Source: Pygmaiobacter massiliensis
Lineage (GTDB): Bacteria; Bacillota; Clostridia; Oscillospirales; Ruminococcaceae
NCBI GenBank assembly: GCA_022778585.1
Contig: JALFTI010000022.1
Span: 1-32,850 of the forward strand
Direction of reading: 5' to 3'
Length of the DNA: 32,850 nucleotides
Position numbers and translations under genes: made by a program. The stretch's first letter is position 1; each line of letters starts with the position of its first letter. The notes beneath the pieces were generated by a model. The model was not told where the DNA came from. It did not search any database and worked only from the letters and a program-made list of their open reading frames with translations. Below are positions 1-8,700 of this stretch, piece after piece.

Positions 1-25
1 CGAACAGGTGTTACCTGTGCCGGTT
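1..25 (-). terminator. possible ppdK terminator hairpin, cut by window edge
   Basis: Directly after the ppdK stop codon (minus strand) an inverted repeat, ACAGGT-GTT-ACCTGT at 4-18, could form a 6-bp hairpin. Any U-tract would lie outside the window, so termination cannot be confirmed. Confidence 0.3.
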
Positions 26-2686
26 TTATTTCCGGGGATTCTTAATAGCAGCCTGAGCAGCAGCCAAGCGGGCGATGGGTACACGGAACGGGCTGCAGGA
101 CACATAGTCCAGACCAACGCTGTGGCAGAACTCGACGCTCGTCGGGTCGCCGCCGTGCTCGCCGCAGATGCCCAGACCCAGCTTCGGGTTGGTAGCGCGG
201 CCGTCAGCGGCAGCCATCTGTACCAGCTTGCCAACACCGGTCTGATCCAGGTGCTGGAACGGATCGCTCTCATAGATCTTGGTCTCGTAGTAGGCGCCCA
301 GGAACTTGGCAGCGTCGTCACGGCTGAAACCGAAGGTCATCTGGGTCAGGTCGTTGGTGCCGAAGCTGAAGAAGTCAGCCTCTTTAGCAATCTGGCCAGC
401 GGTCAGGGCAGCACGCGGAATCTCGATCATGGTGCCCACTTCGTACTTCATGTCAACGCCAGCTTCAGCAATCAGTTTGTCAGCGGTTTTAACGATGACA
501 TCCTTTACATACTTCAGCTCTTTCACTTCGCCCACCAGGGGAACCATGATGTGCGGGGTGATCATCTTGCCGGTCTCGGCGGAAACCTTCAAGGCAGCCT
601 TGATAACAGCTTCGGTCTGCATTTCGGCAATTTCCGGATAGGTGACAGCCAGACGGCAGCCGCGGTGGCCCATCATCGGGTTAAACTCGTGCAGGCTTTC
701 CACCACATTGGTCAGCTCTTCACTGGTCATGCCCATATCGGCAGCAAGCTCGGCAATCTCTTCGGGCTTGGTGGGCAAAAACTCGTGCAGGGGGGGATCC
801 AGGTACCGGACGGTCATGGGACGCTCGCCCATAATGCGGTACATGGCAGTGAAGTCCGCCTCCTGGTAGGGCTCAACCTTGGCCAGGGCAGCCTTGCGGG
901 CCTCAACGGTGCGGGCGCAGATCATCTCGCGCACGGCCTTAATGCGGTCCTCAGCAAAGAACATGTGCTCGGTACGGCACAGGCCAATGCCCTCGGCACC
1001 CATATCCACAGCGTTCTGAGCGTCGTGGGGGTTGTCGGCATTGGTGAACACCTGCATCTGACGATATTTGTCAGCCCAGGCCATGAAGCGCTGCAGGTTC
1101 ACATTCTCGGTAGCGGCTACGGTAGCAATCTGGCCTTCGTAGATGTTGCCGGTGGAACCGTCAATGGAGATCCAGTCGCCTTCAGCAAACTTCTTGCCGT
1201 TGATGGTGAAGGTCTTGGCAGCATAGTCGATAACAACATCGTTGTCGTTGCCGCAGCCGGAAACACAGCAGGTACCCATGCCGCGGGCCACAACAGCGGC
1301 GTGGCTGGTCATACCACCACGCACGGTCAAAATGCCCTGGGAAACCTGCATGCCCACAATATCCTCCGGGGTGGTCTCCAGACGAACCAGAACAACCTTC
1401 TCACCGTTCTGGTTCCACTCGGCGGCATCCTCTGCGGAGAAGACGATACGGCCGCAGGCAGAACCCGGGCTGGCAGCCAGGCCCTTGCCAATGGCTTCGG
1501 CGGCCTTCAGGGCGGCGGCGTCAAACTGCGGGTGCAGCAGGGTGTCCAGCTGCTTGGGCTCCACGCGCAAAACAGCGGTCTTCTCGTCAATCACGCCTTC
1601 ATCCACCAGGTCGCAGGCAATCTGCAAAGCAGCCTGAGCGGTACGCTTGCCGTTACGGGTCTGCAGCATGAACAGCTTGCCGTCTTCAATGGTGAACTCC
1701 ATGTCCTGCATGTCGCTGTAATAAGCTTCCAGACGGCCGGCAATGGCAACAAACTCGTTGTACACTTCGGGCATCTGCTTTTCCAGCTGGCTAATGGGGG
1801 ACGGAGTACGGATACCGGCCACCACATCTTCGCCCTGGGCGTTGATCAGGTACTCGCCCATCAGCTTCTTTTCGCCGGTGGCGGGGTTACGGGTAAAGGC
1901 AACGCCGGTGCCCGAACGCATGCCGCTGTTGCCGAATGCCATCTGCTGCACATTCACAGCGGTGCCCCACTCGTAGGGGATCTCGTTCATCTTGCGGTAA
2001 ACATTGGCGCGGGGGTTGTCCCAGCTGCGGAACACGGCCTTCACAGCGCCGATCAGCTGTTCCTTCGGGTCCTGCGGGAACTCTTTGCCTTCCTTCTCCA
2101 GGTAGATGGCCTTGAACTGGGCAACCAGCTCCTTCAGGTCTTCAGCGGTCAGCTCCACATCCTGCTTTACGCCCTTGGCAGCCTTCATTTCGTCGATCTT
2201 CTCTTCGAAGAAGCTCTTGCCCAGTTCCATTACAACATCCGAATACATCTGGATGAAGCGGCGATAGCAGTCATAAGCAAAGCGGGGGTTTGCGGTTTTC
2301 TTGGCCAGGCCTTCCACAGCTTCGTCGTTCAGGCCCAGGTTCAAAATGGTGTCCATCATGCCGGGCATGGACTGACGGGCGCCGGAACGCACCGACACCA
2401 GCAGGGGGTTTTCAATGTCGCCAAATTTTTTGCCGGTCTCTTTTTCCAACAGAGCCATGTGGGCAAAAATGTCGGCCTGAATCTCTTCGTTAATCTCACG
2501 GCCGTCGGCATAGTACTGGGTGCAGGCTTCGGTGGTGATGGTGAAGCCCTGCGGAACCGGCATGCCGGCATTGGTCATTTCGGCCAGGCCGGCGCCTTTG
2601 CCGCCCAGGATGTTCTTCATCGAGGTCTGGTCGCCGGCGAAGGCGTCGTGACCCTCTTTGAACATGTACAAATACTTCTTGCTCAA
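26..2686 (-). CDS. ppdK: pyruvate, phosphate dikinase
   Basis: Interconverts pyruvate + ATP + Pi and phosphoenolpyruvate + AMP + PPi. In anaerobic Firmicutes it works in PPi-linked glycolysis or gluconeogenesis in the cytoplasm. The 886-residue product has the normal full length. It shows the N-terminal ATP-grasp start (GGKGAGLAEM around residue 29), the swivelling phosphohistidine domain with GGMTSHAAVVARGMG (catalytic His near residue 458), and the C-terminal PEP-utilising barrel ending with GICGEHGGDP, which carries the catalytic Cys. The start is a TTG codon: GGAGGT sits 8 nt upstream, while the next ATG (residue 8) has no such site and would trim the conserved N-terminus. It is transcribed alone, divergently from the GlmU-like gene. 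Its probable extended -10 promoter implies a leader of about 160 nt with a long hairpin. Antisense to it lies a 2.7-kb stop-free frame that I regard as a codon-bias artefact. Confidence 0.98.
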   Translation of the reverse strand: MSKKYLYMFKEGHDAFAGDQTSMKNILGGKGAGLAEMTNAGMPVPQGFTITTEACTQYYADGREINEEIQADIFAHMALLEKETGKKFGDIENPLLVSVRSGARQSMPGMMDTILNLGLNDEAVEGLAKKTANPRFAYDCYRRFIQMYSDVVMELGKSFFEEKIDEMKAAKGVKQDVELTAEDLKELVAQFKAIYLEKEGKEFPQDPKEQLIGAVKAVFRSWDNPRANVYRKMNEIPYEWGTAVNVQQMAFGNSGMRSGTGVAFTRNPATGEKKLMGEYLINAQGEDVVAGIRTPSPISQLEKQMPEVYNEFVAIAGRLEAYYSDMQDMEFTIEDGKLFMLQTRNGKRTAQAALQIACDLVDEGVIDEKTAVLRVEPKQLDTLLHPQFDAAALKAAEAIGKGLAASPGSACGRIVFSAEDAAEWNQNGEKVVLVRLETTPEDIVGMQVSQGILTVRGGMTSHAAVVARGMGTCCVSGCGNDNDVVIDYAAKTFTINGKKFAEGDWISIDGSTGNIYEGQIATVAATENVNLQRFMAWADKYRQMQVFTNADNPHDAQNAVDMGAEGIGLCRTEHMFFAEDRIKAVREMICARTVEARKAALAKVEPYQEADFTAMYRIMGERPMTVRYLDPPLHEFLPTKPEEIAELAADMGMTSEELTNVVESLHEFNPMMGHRGCRLAVTYPEIAEMQTEAVIKAALKVSAETGKMITPHIMVPLVGEVKELKYVKDVIVKTADKLIAEAGVDMKYEVGTMIEIPRAALTAGQIAKEADFFSFGTNDLTQMTFGFSRDDAAKFLGAYYETKIYESDPFQHLDQTGVGKLVQMAAADGRATNPKLGLGICGEHGGDPTSVEFCHSVGLDYVSCSPFRVPIARLAAAQAAIKNPRK

Positions 2687-2694
2687 ATCAATCT

Positions 2695-2700
2695 ACCTCC
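2695..2700 (-). promoter_or_regulatory. ppdK ribosome binding site that sets a TTG start
   Basis: GGAGGT on the minus strand lies 8 nt upstream of TTG at 2686-2684. This strong site decides for the non-ATG start of ppdK. Confidence 0.8.
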
Positions 2701-2766
2701 ATTTTAAAATACCCTTAAAACCATCCCTTGCCCGACGCGAGCAACCTGTAGCCTTGCCCCGCCGCC

Positions 2767-2810
2767 GGGCTCCAAACAGGAAAGATAAGCCACTTTCCTC
2801 TTTGCAGCCC
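2767..2810 (-). other. long imperfect hairpin in ppdK 5' leader
   Basis: Read on the minus strand, three paired blocks nest without crossing: GGGCT with AGCCC, CAAA with TTTG, and GGAAAG with CTTTCC. They enclose an 8-nt loop and are separated by small symmetric internal loops. The hairpin lies inside the predicted leader of about 160 nt, roughly 80 nt upstream of the start codon. I do not recognise it as a known riboswitch class; it may regulate ppdK or only stabilise its mRNA. Confidence 0.45.
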
Positions 2811-2854
2811 GCCGTTTGGCCGGGTTTGTTATGGTTTTGTCAAGTCCGCACATA

Positions 2855-2863
2855 ATTATACCA
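2855..2863 (-). promoter_or_regulatory. ppdK promoter (extended -10)
   Basis: On the minus strand the sequence TGGTATAAT gives a perfect TATAAT (2855-2860) with a TG extension. A weak -35 (TGGAAA) lies 17 nt upstream. The start point would be near 2848, leaving a leader of about 160 nt. Confidence 0.55.
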
Positions 2864-2943
2864 AACTTCTTTTCGCATTTCCACATGAATTTATGTGAAT
2901 TTAATAAAATTGTGCTTTTTCTATACAGAATAGCCAGTTGTAC

Positions 2944-2971
2944 TTGAAAAAAGACAGAAATACTGTAAAAT
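2944..2971 (+). promoter_or_regulatory. promoter for the glmU-like gene
   Basis: TTGAAA (2944-2949), a 16-nt spacer and TAAAAT (2966-2971). The expected start point is near 2978, immediately ahead of a terminator-like hairpin. Since the gene upstream is divergent, this is the natural source of plus-strand transcripts. Confidence 0.5.
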
Positions 2972-2979
2972 AAAGCTGT

Positions 2980-3059
2980 ACGGGCAGCAGTTTTAAGCCC
3001 GTTTTTCGTCCCGTTTGGGGCGGTAAAAGTACCGCTACCTGCTTTGTGTGGCGGCAGGT
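2980..3059 (+). promoter_or_regulatory. structured leader: terminator-like hairpin plus two further hairpins
   Basis: Three hairpins follow the promoter. ACGGGC/GCCCGT (2980-2985 with 2997-3002) runs straight into a five-T run, like an intrinsic terminator. GCGGTA-AAAG-TACCGC at 3020-3035 is perfect. ACCTGC/GCAGGT pairs 3037-3042 with 3054-3059. The ribosome site (3066-3071) then sits in the loop of a small TTGC/GCAA stem. The arrangement suggests transcription attenuation or an unrecognised leader RNA; I could not match it to a known riboswitch. Confidence 0.4.
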
Positions 3060-3083
3060 TTATTGCAGGGAGGCAACCGGTTC

Positions 3084-3824
3084 ATGCAAAACGAACCCTC
3101 AACGGCCCGCCAGCGTTTTCTGGCTTGCCAGGCCCAGTACCAGGCTACATTTGAGCGTCACCTGGACAACGGCGTGGAATTTATTAGTAAAGACGGTATT
3201 TGTATTGACCCTGAGGTTTGCATTGCACCCGGGGCTCTTATTTTGCCCGGTACCATTTTAAAGGGAAAAACCGTTATTGGCACGGGGTGTGTTATTGGCC
3301 CCAACAGCTACCTGGAAAACGCTGTGTTTGGCGAAAATGTTACTTTTAACGCCAGCCAGGGGCGCGACTGTACGGTGGAAGATGGTGCCGAAATTGGCCC
3401 ATATGTGCAGCTGCGGCCCCAAAGCCATATTGGCCCGCGGGTGCATATTGGCGATTTTGTGGAAATTAAAAATTCTACCATTGGCGAAGGCACCGCAGTG
3501 GCCCACCTGACCTATATCGGCGATGCGGATGTGGGCCGCTTTTGCAATTTTGGCTGCGGCGTAGTGGTAGTGAATTACGACGGCGAGGTGAAAAGCCGTA
3601 CCGTAGTAGGAGACTATTGCTTCATTGGCTGCAACACCAATCTGGTAGCGCCGGTGCGGCTGGCAGAAGGCTGCTACACCGCCGCGGGCAGCACCATTAC
3701 CAAGGATATGCCGGCCGGTTCCTTGGGCATTGCCCGGGCGCGGCAGGTAACCAAGGAAGGCTGGGCTGACATGAAGCTGGCGGCCTACCGCGAAAAAAAG
3801 GAAAAGCAGTCCCAAAAGGGCTGA
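3084..3824 (+). CDS. stand-alone GlmU C-terminal-type acetyltransferase (left-handed beta-helix)
   Basis: Related to the acetyltransferase half of GlmU, which makes N-acetylglucosamine-1-phosphate from glucosamine-1-phosphate and acetyl-CoA for peptidoglycan. The 246-residue product starts in the GlmU linker (ERHLDNGVEFI near residue 24). It continues with hexapeptide repeats and keeps the GlmU landmarks: RPQSHIG at 111, GDFVEIKN at 123, HLTYIGDA with the catalytic-type His141, NYDG at 164 and the acceptor region IARARQVTKEGW near 216. The N-terminal pyrophosphorylase (about 230 residues with the GXGTRM loop) is absent, and no remnant is visible upstream. The ATG at 3084 follows GGGAGG by 12 nt; an in-frame GTG 36 nt earlier has no site. 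Synteny with prs, pth and mfd matches the usual glmU locus, so this appears to be a reduced GlmU. The uridylyltransferase must be encoded elsewhere, or the substrate has changed. Confidence 0.85.
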   Translation: MQNEPSTARQRFLACQAQYQATFERHLDNGVEFISKDGICIDPEVCIAPGALILPGTILKGKTVIGTGCVIGPNSYLENAVFGENVTFNASQGRDCTVEDGAEIGPYVQLRPQSHIGPRVHIGDFVEIKNSTIGEGTAVAHLTYIGDADVGRFCNFGCGVVVVNYDGEVKSRTVVGDYCFIGCNTNLVAPVRLAEGCYTAAGSTITKDMPAGSLGIARARQVTKEGWADMKLAAYREKKEKQSQKG

Positions 3825-3845
3825 TGGGGTTTCCTTTTGGGTTTT
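3811..3845 (+). terminator. weak hairpin between the glmU-like gene and prs
   Basis: CCCAAAAGG (3811-3819) pairs with CCTTTTGGG (3833-3841) and is followed by TTTT. The stem overlaps the stop codon of the upstream gene. It is AT-rich with a 13-nt loop, so at most it is a leaky terminator within the cluster. Confidence 0.4.
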
Positions 3846-3908
3846 GGATCGCAGAAGGCGTCCGTGCAGGCGCTTTCTCAGGATAAACAGAGAAAACGGG
3901 GGCAAAAA

Positions 3909-4868
3909 ATGAACATTCACGGGAAAGACATCAAGATCTTCGCAGGCAATTCCAACCTGCCGCTGGCCAGCGCCATTGCGGAGTGCCTGGGGCTGCCGGT
4001 AGGCAAGGCCGATGTGGGGATGTTTTCGGATGGAGAGATCAGCGTTTCCATTCACGAGTCGGTCCGCGGCAGCGATGTGTTCGTGGTGCAGAGCACTTCG
4101 GCACCGGTGAACCGCAACCTGATGGAATTATTGATTATGATTGACGCTTTCCGCCGCGCTTCGGCCGGACGCATCACTGCGGTTATCCCCTATTACGGCT
4201 ATGCCCGCCAGGACCGCAAGAGCAAGGCGCGCGATCCCATCAGCTCCAAGCTGGTGGCGGATTTGATCTGCAAGGCTGGCGCTGACCGGGTACTTACCAT
4301 GGACCTGCACGCCGCCCAGATTCAGGGCTTCTTTGATGTACCGCTGGACCATTTGCGGGGCATGCCTATTCTGGCGCCTTATTTTGAGAAAAAGATTGCC
4401 GAAGAGAAGGACAAGGACTTCATTGTGGTTTCGCCGGACCTTGGCAGCGTAACCCGCGCCCGCACCTTTGCCGAGCGGCTGGATCTGCCGCTGGCCATTG
4501 TGGACAAGCGCCGCCCGAAGGCGAATGTTTCGGAAGTGATGAACATTATCGGCACCGTGGCGGATAAGGATGTCATTATTCTGGACGACATGATTGATAC
4601 CGCCGGCACCCTGTGCAACGCAGCTAAGGCCATCAAGGACCGGGGTGCCCGCAGCGTGGTGGCCTGCGCTACCCATGCAGTGCTCTCCGGCCCGGCTATC
4701 GAGCGCATTCAGAACAGTGTGCTGGATGAGGTGGTTTTGCTGGATACCATCCAACTGACCGATGATAAGAAGATCGACAAGATCAAAACACTGACCGTGG
4801 CCCCCGTGTTTGCCGAGGCCATTGCCCGCATCTATTCGGACAAGCCGGTGTCCACCCTGTTCGTTTAA
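3909..4868 (+). CDS. prs: ribose-phosphate pyrophosphokinase
   Basis: Makes 5-phosphoribosyl-1-pyrophosphate from ribose-5-phosphate and ATP, feeding purine, pyrimidine, histidine, tryptophan and NAD synthesis. The 319-residue length matches Bacillus-type class I Prs. Visible landmarks are FSDGEISV at 39, the flexible-loop region [18 protein letters not shown] from 95, the signature [14 protein letters not shown] from 130 with the catalytic His134, and the PRPP-binding loop [12 protein letters not shown] near 224. The ATG at 3909 is chosen because a G-rich site (ACGGGGG) precedes it and the family starts here; the open frame upstream is not conserved. It sits in the conserved glmU-prs-pth-mfd order and is closed by a good terminator. 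Confidence 0.98.
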   Translation: MNIHGKDIKIFAGNSNLPLASAIAECLGLPVGKADVGMFSDGEISVSIHESVRGSDVFVVQSTSAPVNRNLMELLIMIDAFRRASAGRITAVIPYYGYARQDRKSKARDPISSKLVADLICKAGADRVLTMDLHAAQIQGFFDVPLDHLRGMPILAPYFEKKIAEEKDKDFIVVSPDLGSVTRARTFAERLDLPLAIVDKRRPKANVSEVMNIIGTVADKDVIILDDMIDTAGTLCNAAKAIKDRGARSVVACATHAVLSGPAIERIQNSVLDEVVLLDTIQLTDDKKIDKIKTLTVAPVFAEAIARIYSDKPVSTLFV

Positions 4869-4886
4869 TTCACCAAAACCCCTTGC

Positions 4887-4921
4887 AAATGCGCCGCGGC
4901 CGCAGGTCACGGCGCATTTTT
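4887..4921 (+). terminator. intrinsic terminator after prs
   Basis: AAATGCGCCG (4887-4896) and CGGCGCATTT (4910-4919) form a perfect 10-bp stem with a 13-nt loop, ending in TTTTT. Confidence 0.8.
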
Positions 4922-4948
4922 AATCGGGCGCACAGAGAGGGAAAACCC

Positions 4949-5533
4949 ATGTTCTTTTCCAAAAACGCCGTGGAATGGCTGATTGTGGGGCTTGGAAACC
5001 CTGGAAAAAAATACGAAAACACCCACCACAACGCGGGCTTTCTTGCGTTGGATTACCTGGCCCAAAAGCTTTCTGTCCAGGTGAGCCGTGCCAAATTTGA
5101 CGCGCTGACCGCCCAGGCTACCTTTGCCGGGCATAAGGTGCTATTGATGAAACCGCAGACTTTTATGAACCTGTCGGGTCAGGCGGTCTATAAAGCGGCC
5201 AACTTTTACAAAATTCCCGAAAGCCAGGTGTTGGTGCTGTACGACGATATCTCCCTGCAGCCGGGCCGGCTGCGGATTCGGCTGAAAGGTTCGGCCGGCG
5301 GGCATAATGGTATTAAAAGCATTATTGCCGGTATTGGCGATGAGTTTCCCCGCATTAAAATTGGGGTGGGGGAAAGAAGAGGCGGAGAAGCAGACCTGGC
5401 CGATTTCGTTTTGTCCCAGTTTTCCAAGCAGGATAAAGAGGCGATCGGCGCGCGGTTCGACGATATCTGCGCCGCTGCAGAGCTTATCGTAAAAGGGCAG
5501 GCCGCCCAGGCCATGAACCTGTATAACGGCTAA
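4949..5533 (+). CDS. pth: peptidyl-tRNA hydrolase
   Basis: Cleaves the ester bond of peptidyl-tRNAs that drop off the ribosome and so recycles tRNA. The 194-residue product has normal length. It shows IVGLGNPGKKYENTHHNAGF (residues 12-31) with the catalytic-type His27, MKPQTFMNLSG from 66, the YDD motif with Asp98, and KGSAGGHNGIKSI, all family hallmarks. The start at 4949 follows AGAGAGGG by 8 nt; an upstream in-frame ATG lies inside the prs terminator and is rejected. It precedes mfd by about 130 nt, which contain a possible leader ORF and two hairpins. Confidence 0.97.
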   Translation: MFFSKNAVEWLIVGLGNPGKKYENTHHNAGFLALDYLAQKLSVQVSRAKFDALTAQATFAGHKVLLMKPQTFMNLSGQAVYKAANFYKIPESQVLVLYDDISLQPGRLRIRLKGSAGGHNGIKSIIAGIGDEFPRIKIGVGERRGGEADLADFVLSQFSKQDKEAIGARFDDICAAAELIVKGQAAQAMNLYNG

Positions 5534-5570
5534 TACACCCCTGCCGGCAAAAAACGGCGGAGGCAGCCAA

Positions 5571-5720
5571 ATGCGCAAAAATAAAAAATTTTTAGCGAGC
5601 CGCACCGAACAGGTGCGGCCGTTTGGGGTTTGCGGCGTTTTGCCGCAGGAAAGGAGACACCATGCTGCAGGAGTCTGTCCAGCGCACGGCAGAATACCAA
5701 AAACTGCGCGCAGCGCTTAG
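5571..5720 (+). CDS. possible 49-codon leader ORF overlapping mfd start
   Basis: An ATG at 5571 is preceded by GGAGG (5559-5563) at 7-nt spacing. It opens a 49-residue frame (MRKNKKFLASRTEQVRPFG...) that overlaps the first 59 nt of mfd in another frame. The product is basic and matches nothing I know. It lies where Bacillus carries fin but does not resemble Fin. It could be a regulatory leader peptide for mfd or an accident of a good ribosome site. Confidence 0.25.
   Translation: MRKNKKFLASRTEQVRPFGVCGVLPQERRHHAAGVCPAHGRIPKTARSA
5599..5647 (+). other. two tandem perfect hairpins upstream of mfd
   Basis: GCCGCACC-GAACA-GGTGCGGC (5599-5619, 8 bp) and TGCGGC-GTTTT-GCCGCA (5631-5647, 6 bp) end 4 nt before the mfd ribosome site. 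Neither has a U-tract, so termination is unlikely; they may shape ribosome access. Confidence 0.5.
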
Positions 5721-8700
5721 CTTGCCGCGTCCGGCGGCACTGTTTGGGCTGCCGCCGGTGGGCCGCGCCCAGCTTTTAGCGGCGCTTTTGGCAGATACCG
5801 GCCTGCCGGGTGTAGTGATTTGTGCCGATGAGGCCAGCGCTACCCGCTTTGCTTCGGACGCCGCTTTTTTTGGCGCTGCCAGCCGGGTTTTGCCTACCCG
5901 GGACCTGTCGCTGCGCCGCGCACTGGGGGAAAGCCGTGAATATGAGTACCGGCGCCTTTCGGTTTTGGGCGATATTGTGGGCGGACGGTGCAGCTTGGTT
6001 TGCTGTTCGGCCGAGGCGGCGCTGCAGCTGACCATGCCCCGGTTTGAGCTTTTGCAGAACACCCTGACCCTGAAAGAGGGGGACAGCATTCGGCAGGAAA
6101 AACTGGTGGAGCGGCTTTTGGCGGCGGGCTACCACCGGCGGGACCGGGTGGAAGGTGCCGGCCAGTTCGCCGTTCGGGGCGGTATTGTGGACCTGTTTGC
6201 GCCGGATATGCAAAGGCCGGCCCGGATTGAATTTTGGGGCGATGTGATCGACACCATGTCCGGCTTTGATCTGCTGAGCCAGCGCCGGGAGGTGCAGCTG
6301 AAAAAAATTCATATTTCGCCGGCGCGCGAAGTGCTGTTTGCCGACCCGCAAAAGGCCCTTGCGCTGATCGAAGACGCCATCAGCAGCCAGAAAGGGCAGA
6401 AGAAAAAGGCGCTGGAAGAAGCCACTGCCGAGGACCGGGCTGTTCTGGCGGGGGGCGCGGTGCCCGAAAGCATGGACAAATACCTGCCGCTGCGCTACCC
6501 TCAGGCGGCTACCGTGCTGGATTATTTTGAAAAGCCGGTTTTGTTTTTTGAAGATGTAGGCGCGGTGAAGGAAGCCTGCCGCACCTTTGGCCTGCGGTTT
6601 TCCGAGGAAATAAAAAGCCTTTTGGAGCAGAAGGTGCTGGCCCCGGCGCTGGTGGAATTTTACCGCGACTACCCCTGGCTACAGCAGCAGACAAGCCGGC
6701 TGCCCACCATTCTTTCGGAAAACTTTCTGCGCAGCATTCCGGATTTTGAGCTGGGAGAGCTGGTAAACATGCCGGCCCATGCGCTGCCTGCCTGGGGCGG
6801 CGAGGTGAAAACCTTGGTGCAGGACCTTTCGGGGTATACTCAGCGCGGATATTTCTGCGCGGTGCTCACCGGAACACCCAGAGCCGCAGCTGCTCTGGCA
6901 AGGGATTTGTCGGCGGCGGGCCTTACCAGCGCGGCGGTCAAAGGTTCGCCCATGCCAAGCCCCGGTACGGTGGCGGTGCTGCCGGGACACCTTTCGGCCG
7001 GCTGCGATTGGCCCGGCGCCAAGTTTGTGGTCATCACTAGCCGGCGCCAGCAGACCGAACAGGGCACAAAGGTGCGCAAAAAGCCCAAGGGACTTTCCAG
7101 TTTGGAGGATATCAAGCCCGGAGATTATGTGGTTCACCAGAACCACGGAATTGGTATGTATCTGGGCATTGAACGGCTGGATCTGCAGGGGGTTGTAAAA
7201 GACTATATCAAAATCCAGTATGCGGGGGCAGATGTGCTGTATGTGGCAGTCACCCAGCTGGATGTGATCAGCCGGTATACTGCCCCGGGAGACGAGGAAA
7301 AGGTTAAATTAGCAAAGCTGGGCGGTACCGAATGGCAAAAAACCAAAACCCGCGTAAAAAAGGCCACCGAGGAGATGGCCAAGGAATTGATCGAATTGTA
7401 CGCCAAGCGCCAAAAAGCGCCGGGGTTTGCTTTTCCGGAGGATGGGGACTGGCAGCGGGATTTTGAGACCCGCTTTGCCTACGATGAGACCGACGACCAG
7501 CTGAAAAGCAGTGCCGAAATTAAACATGACATGGAGCGGCCGGTGCCTATGGACCGGCTTTTGTGCGGCGATGTGGGGGTTGGCAAAACCGAAGTGGCGC
7601 TGCGGGCCGCCTTTAAAGCCATTATGGGCGGCAAGCAGGTGGCCGTGCTGGTGCCCACCACCATTTTGGCCTGGCAGCACTATAATACCATTCTGCAGCG
7701 AATGGAGGCTTTCCCGGTAAAGGCGGCTATGCTTTCCCGCTTTTGCACCCCAAAACAGACCAAGGACGCGGTGCGGGGGCTGGCTGCCGGTACCGTGGAT
7801 ATTGTGGTGGGCACCCACCGGCTTTTGCAGAAGGATGTGAAGTTCAAACAGCTGGGGCTTGTCATTATCGACGAGGAACAGCGGTTTGGGGTAAAGCATA
7901 AGGAAAAGCTGAAACAGGCTTTCACCGGTGTGGATGTGCTGACCCTTTCGGCGACCCCCATCCCCCGCACCCTGAATATGGCCATGAGCGGTATTCGGGA
8001 TATGAGTACCATTGAACAGCCGCCGTTTGAGCGCCAGCCGGTGGAAACCTATGTGCTGGAATACGACCCCGGTGTGGTGGGGCAGGCCATTGGCCGGGAA
8101 CTGGGCCGGGGCGGCCAGGTTTACTACCTGCACAACCGGGTGGAAACCATTGAAGAGTGCGCTGCCCGGGTGGCAAAATTAGCCCCTGGCGCCCGCATTG
8201 CCACCGCACACGGAAAAATGACCGAAGAGCAGCTTTCCGATGTGTGGCAGAAGCTGATGGATGGCGAGGTGGATATTCTGGTTTGTACGACTATTATTGA
8301 AACCGGTGTGGATGTGCGCAACTGCAATACCCTGATTATTGAAGATGCCGACCGGATGGGCCTGGCACAGCTTTACCAGATCCGCGGCCGGGTGGGCCGT
8401 TCAGGCCGCAAGGCGTATGCCTATTTTACCTTCCGGCCGGCCAAGGTTCTCAGCGATGTGGCGGTCAAGCGGCTTTCGGCCATCCGGGAATTTACCGCTT
8501 TCGGTTCCGGCTTTCGCATTGCCATGCGGGATCTGCAGATCCGCGGCGCGGGCAGCCTTTTGGGGCACAGCCAGCATGGCCATATGGAAGCGGTGGGCTA
8601 CGAGCTGTATGTGAAGCTTTTGAACCAGGCGGTGGCCGCCCAGCGGGGCGAAGCACCCCCGGTGGATAAGGCCGACTGTTTGATCGATGTGCGGATGGAC

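Noticed and set aside
8-2707. An 899-codon open frame antisense to the whole of ppdK
   Set aside because: It mirrors the ppdK codon register. A highly expressed gene that avoids TTA, CTA and TCA codons leaves its antisense frame free of stops. The predicted product is His/Gly/Leu-rich with no recognisable domain and the frame has no convincing ribosome site.
2838-2843. TTGACA on the minus strand near the ppdK promoter
   Set aside because: It lies downstream of the TATAAT box in transcription direction and no -10 follows at 16-18 nt, so it is not a -35 element in use.
2704-2853. Possible leader ORF upstream of ppdK on the minus strand
   Set aside because: Its first start codons lie at or upstream of the predicted transcription start, and no ribosome site is visible.
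3258-4055. 265-codon minus-strand ORF across the glmU-like/prs junction
   Set aside because: It is a shadow of two clear plus-strand genes, has no ribosome site and gives no family-like motif.
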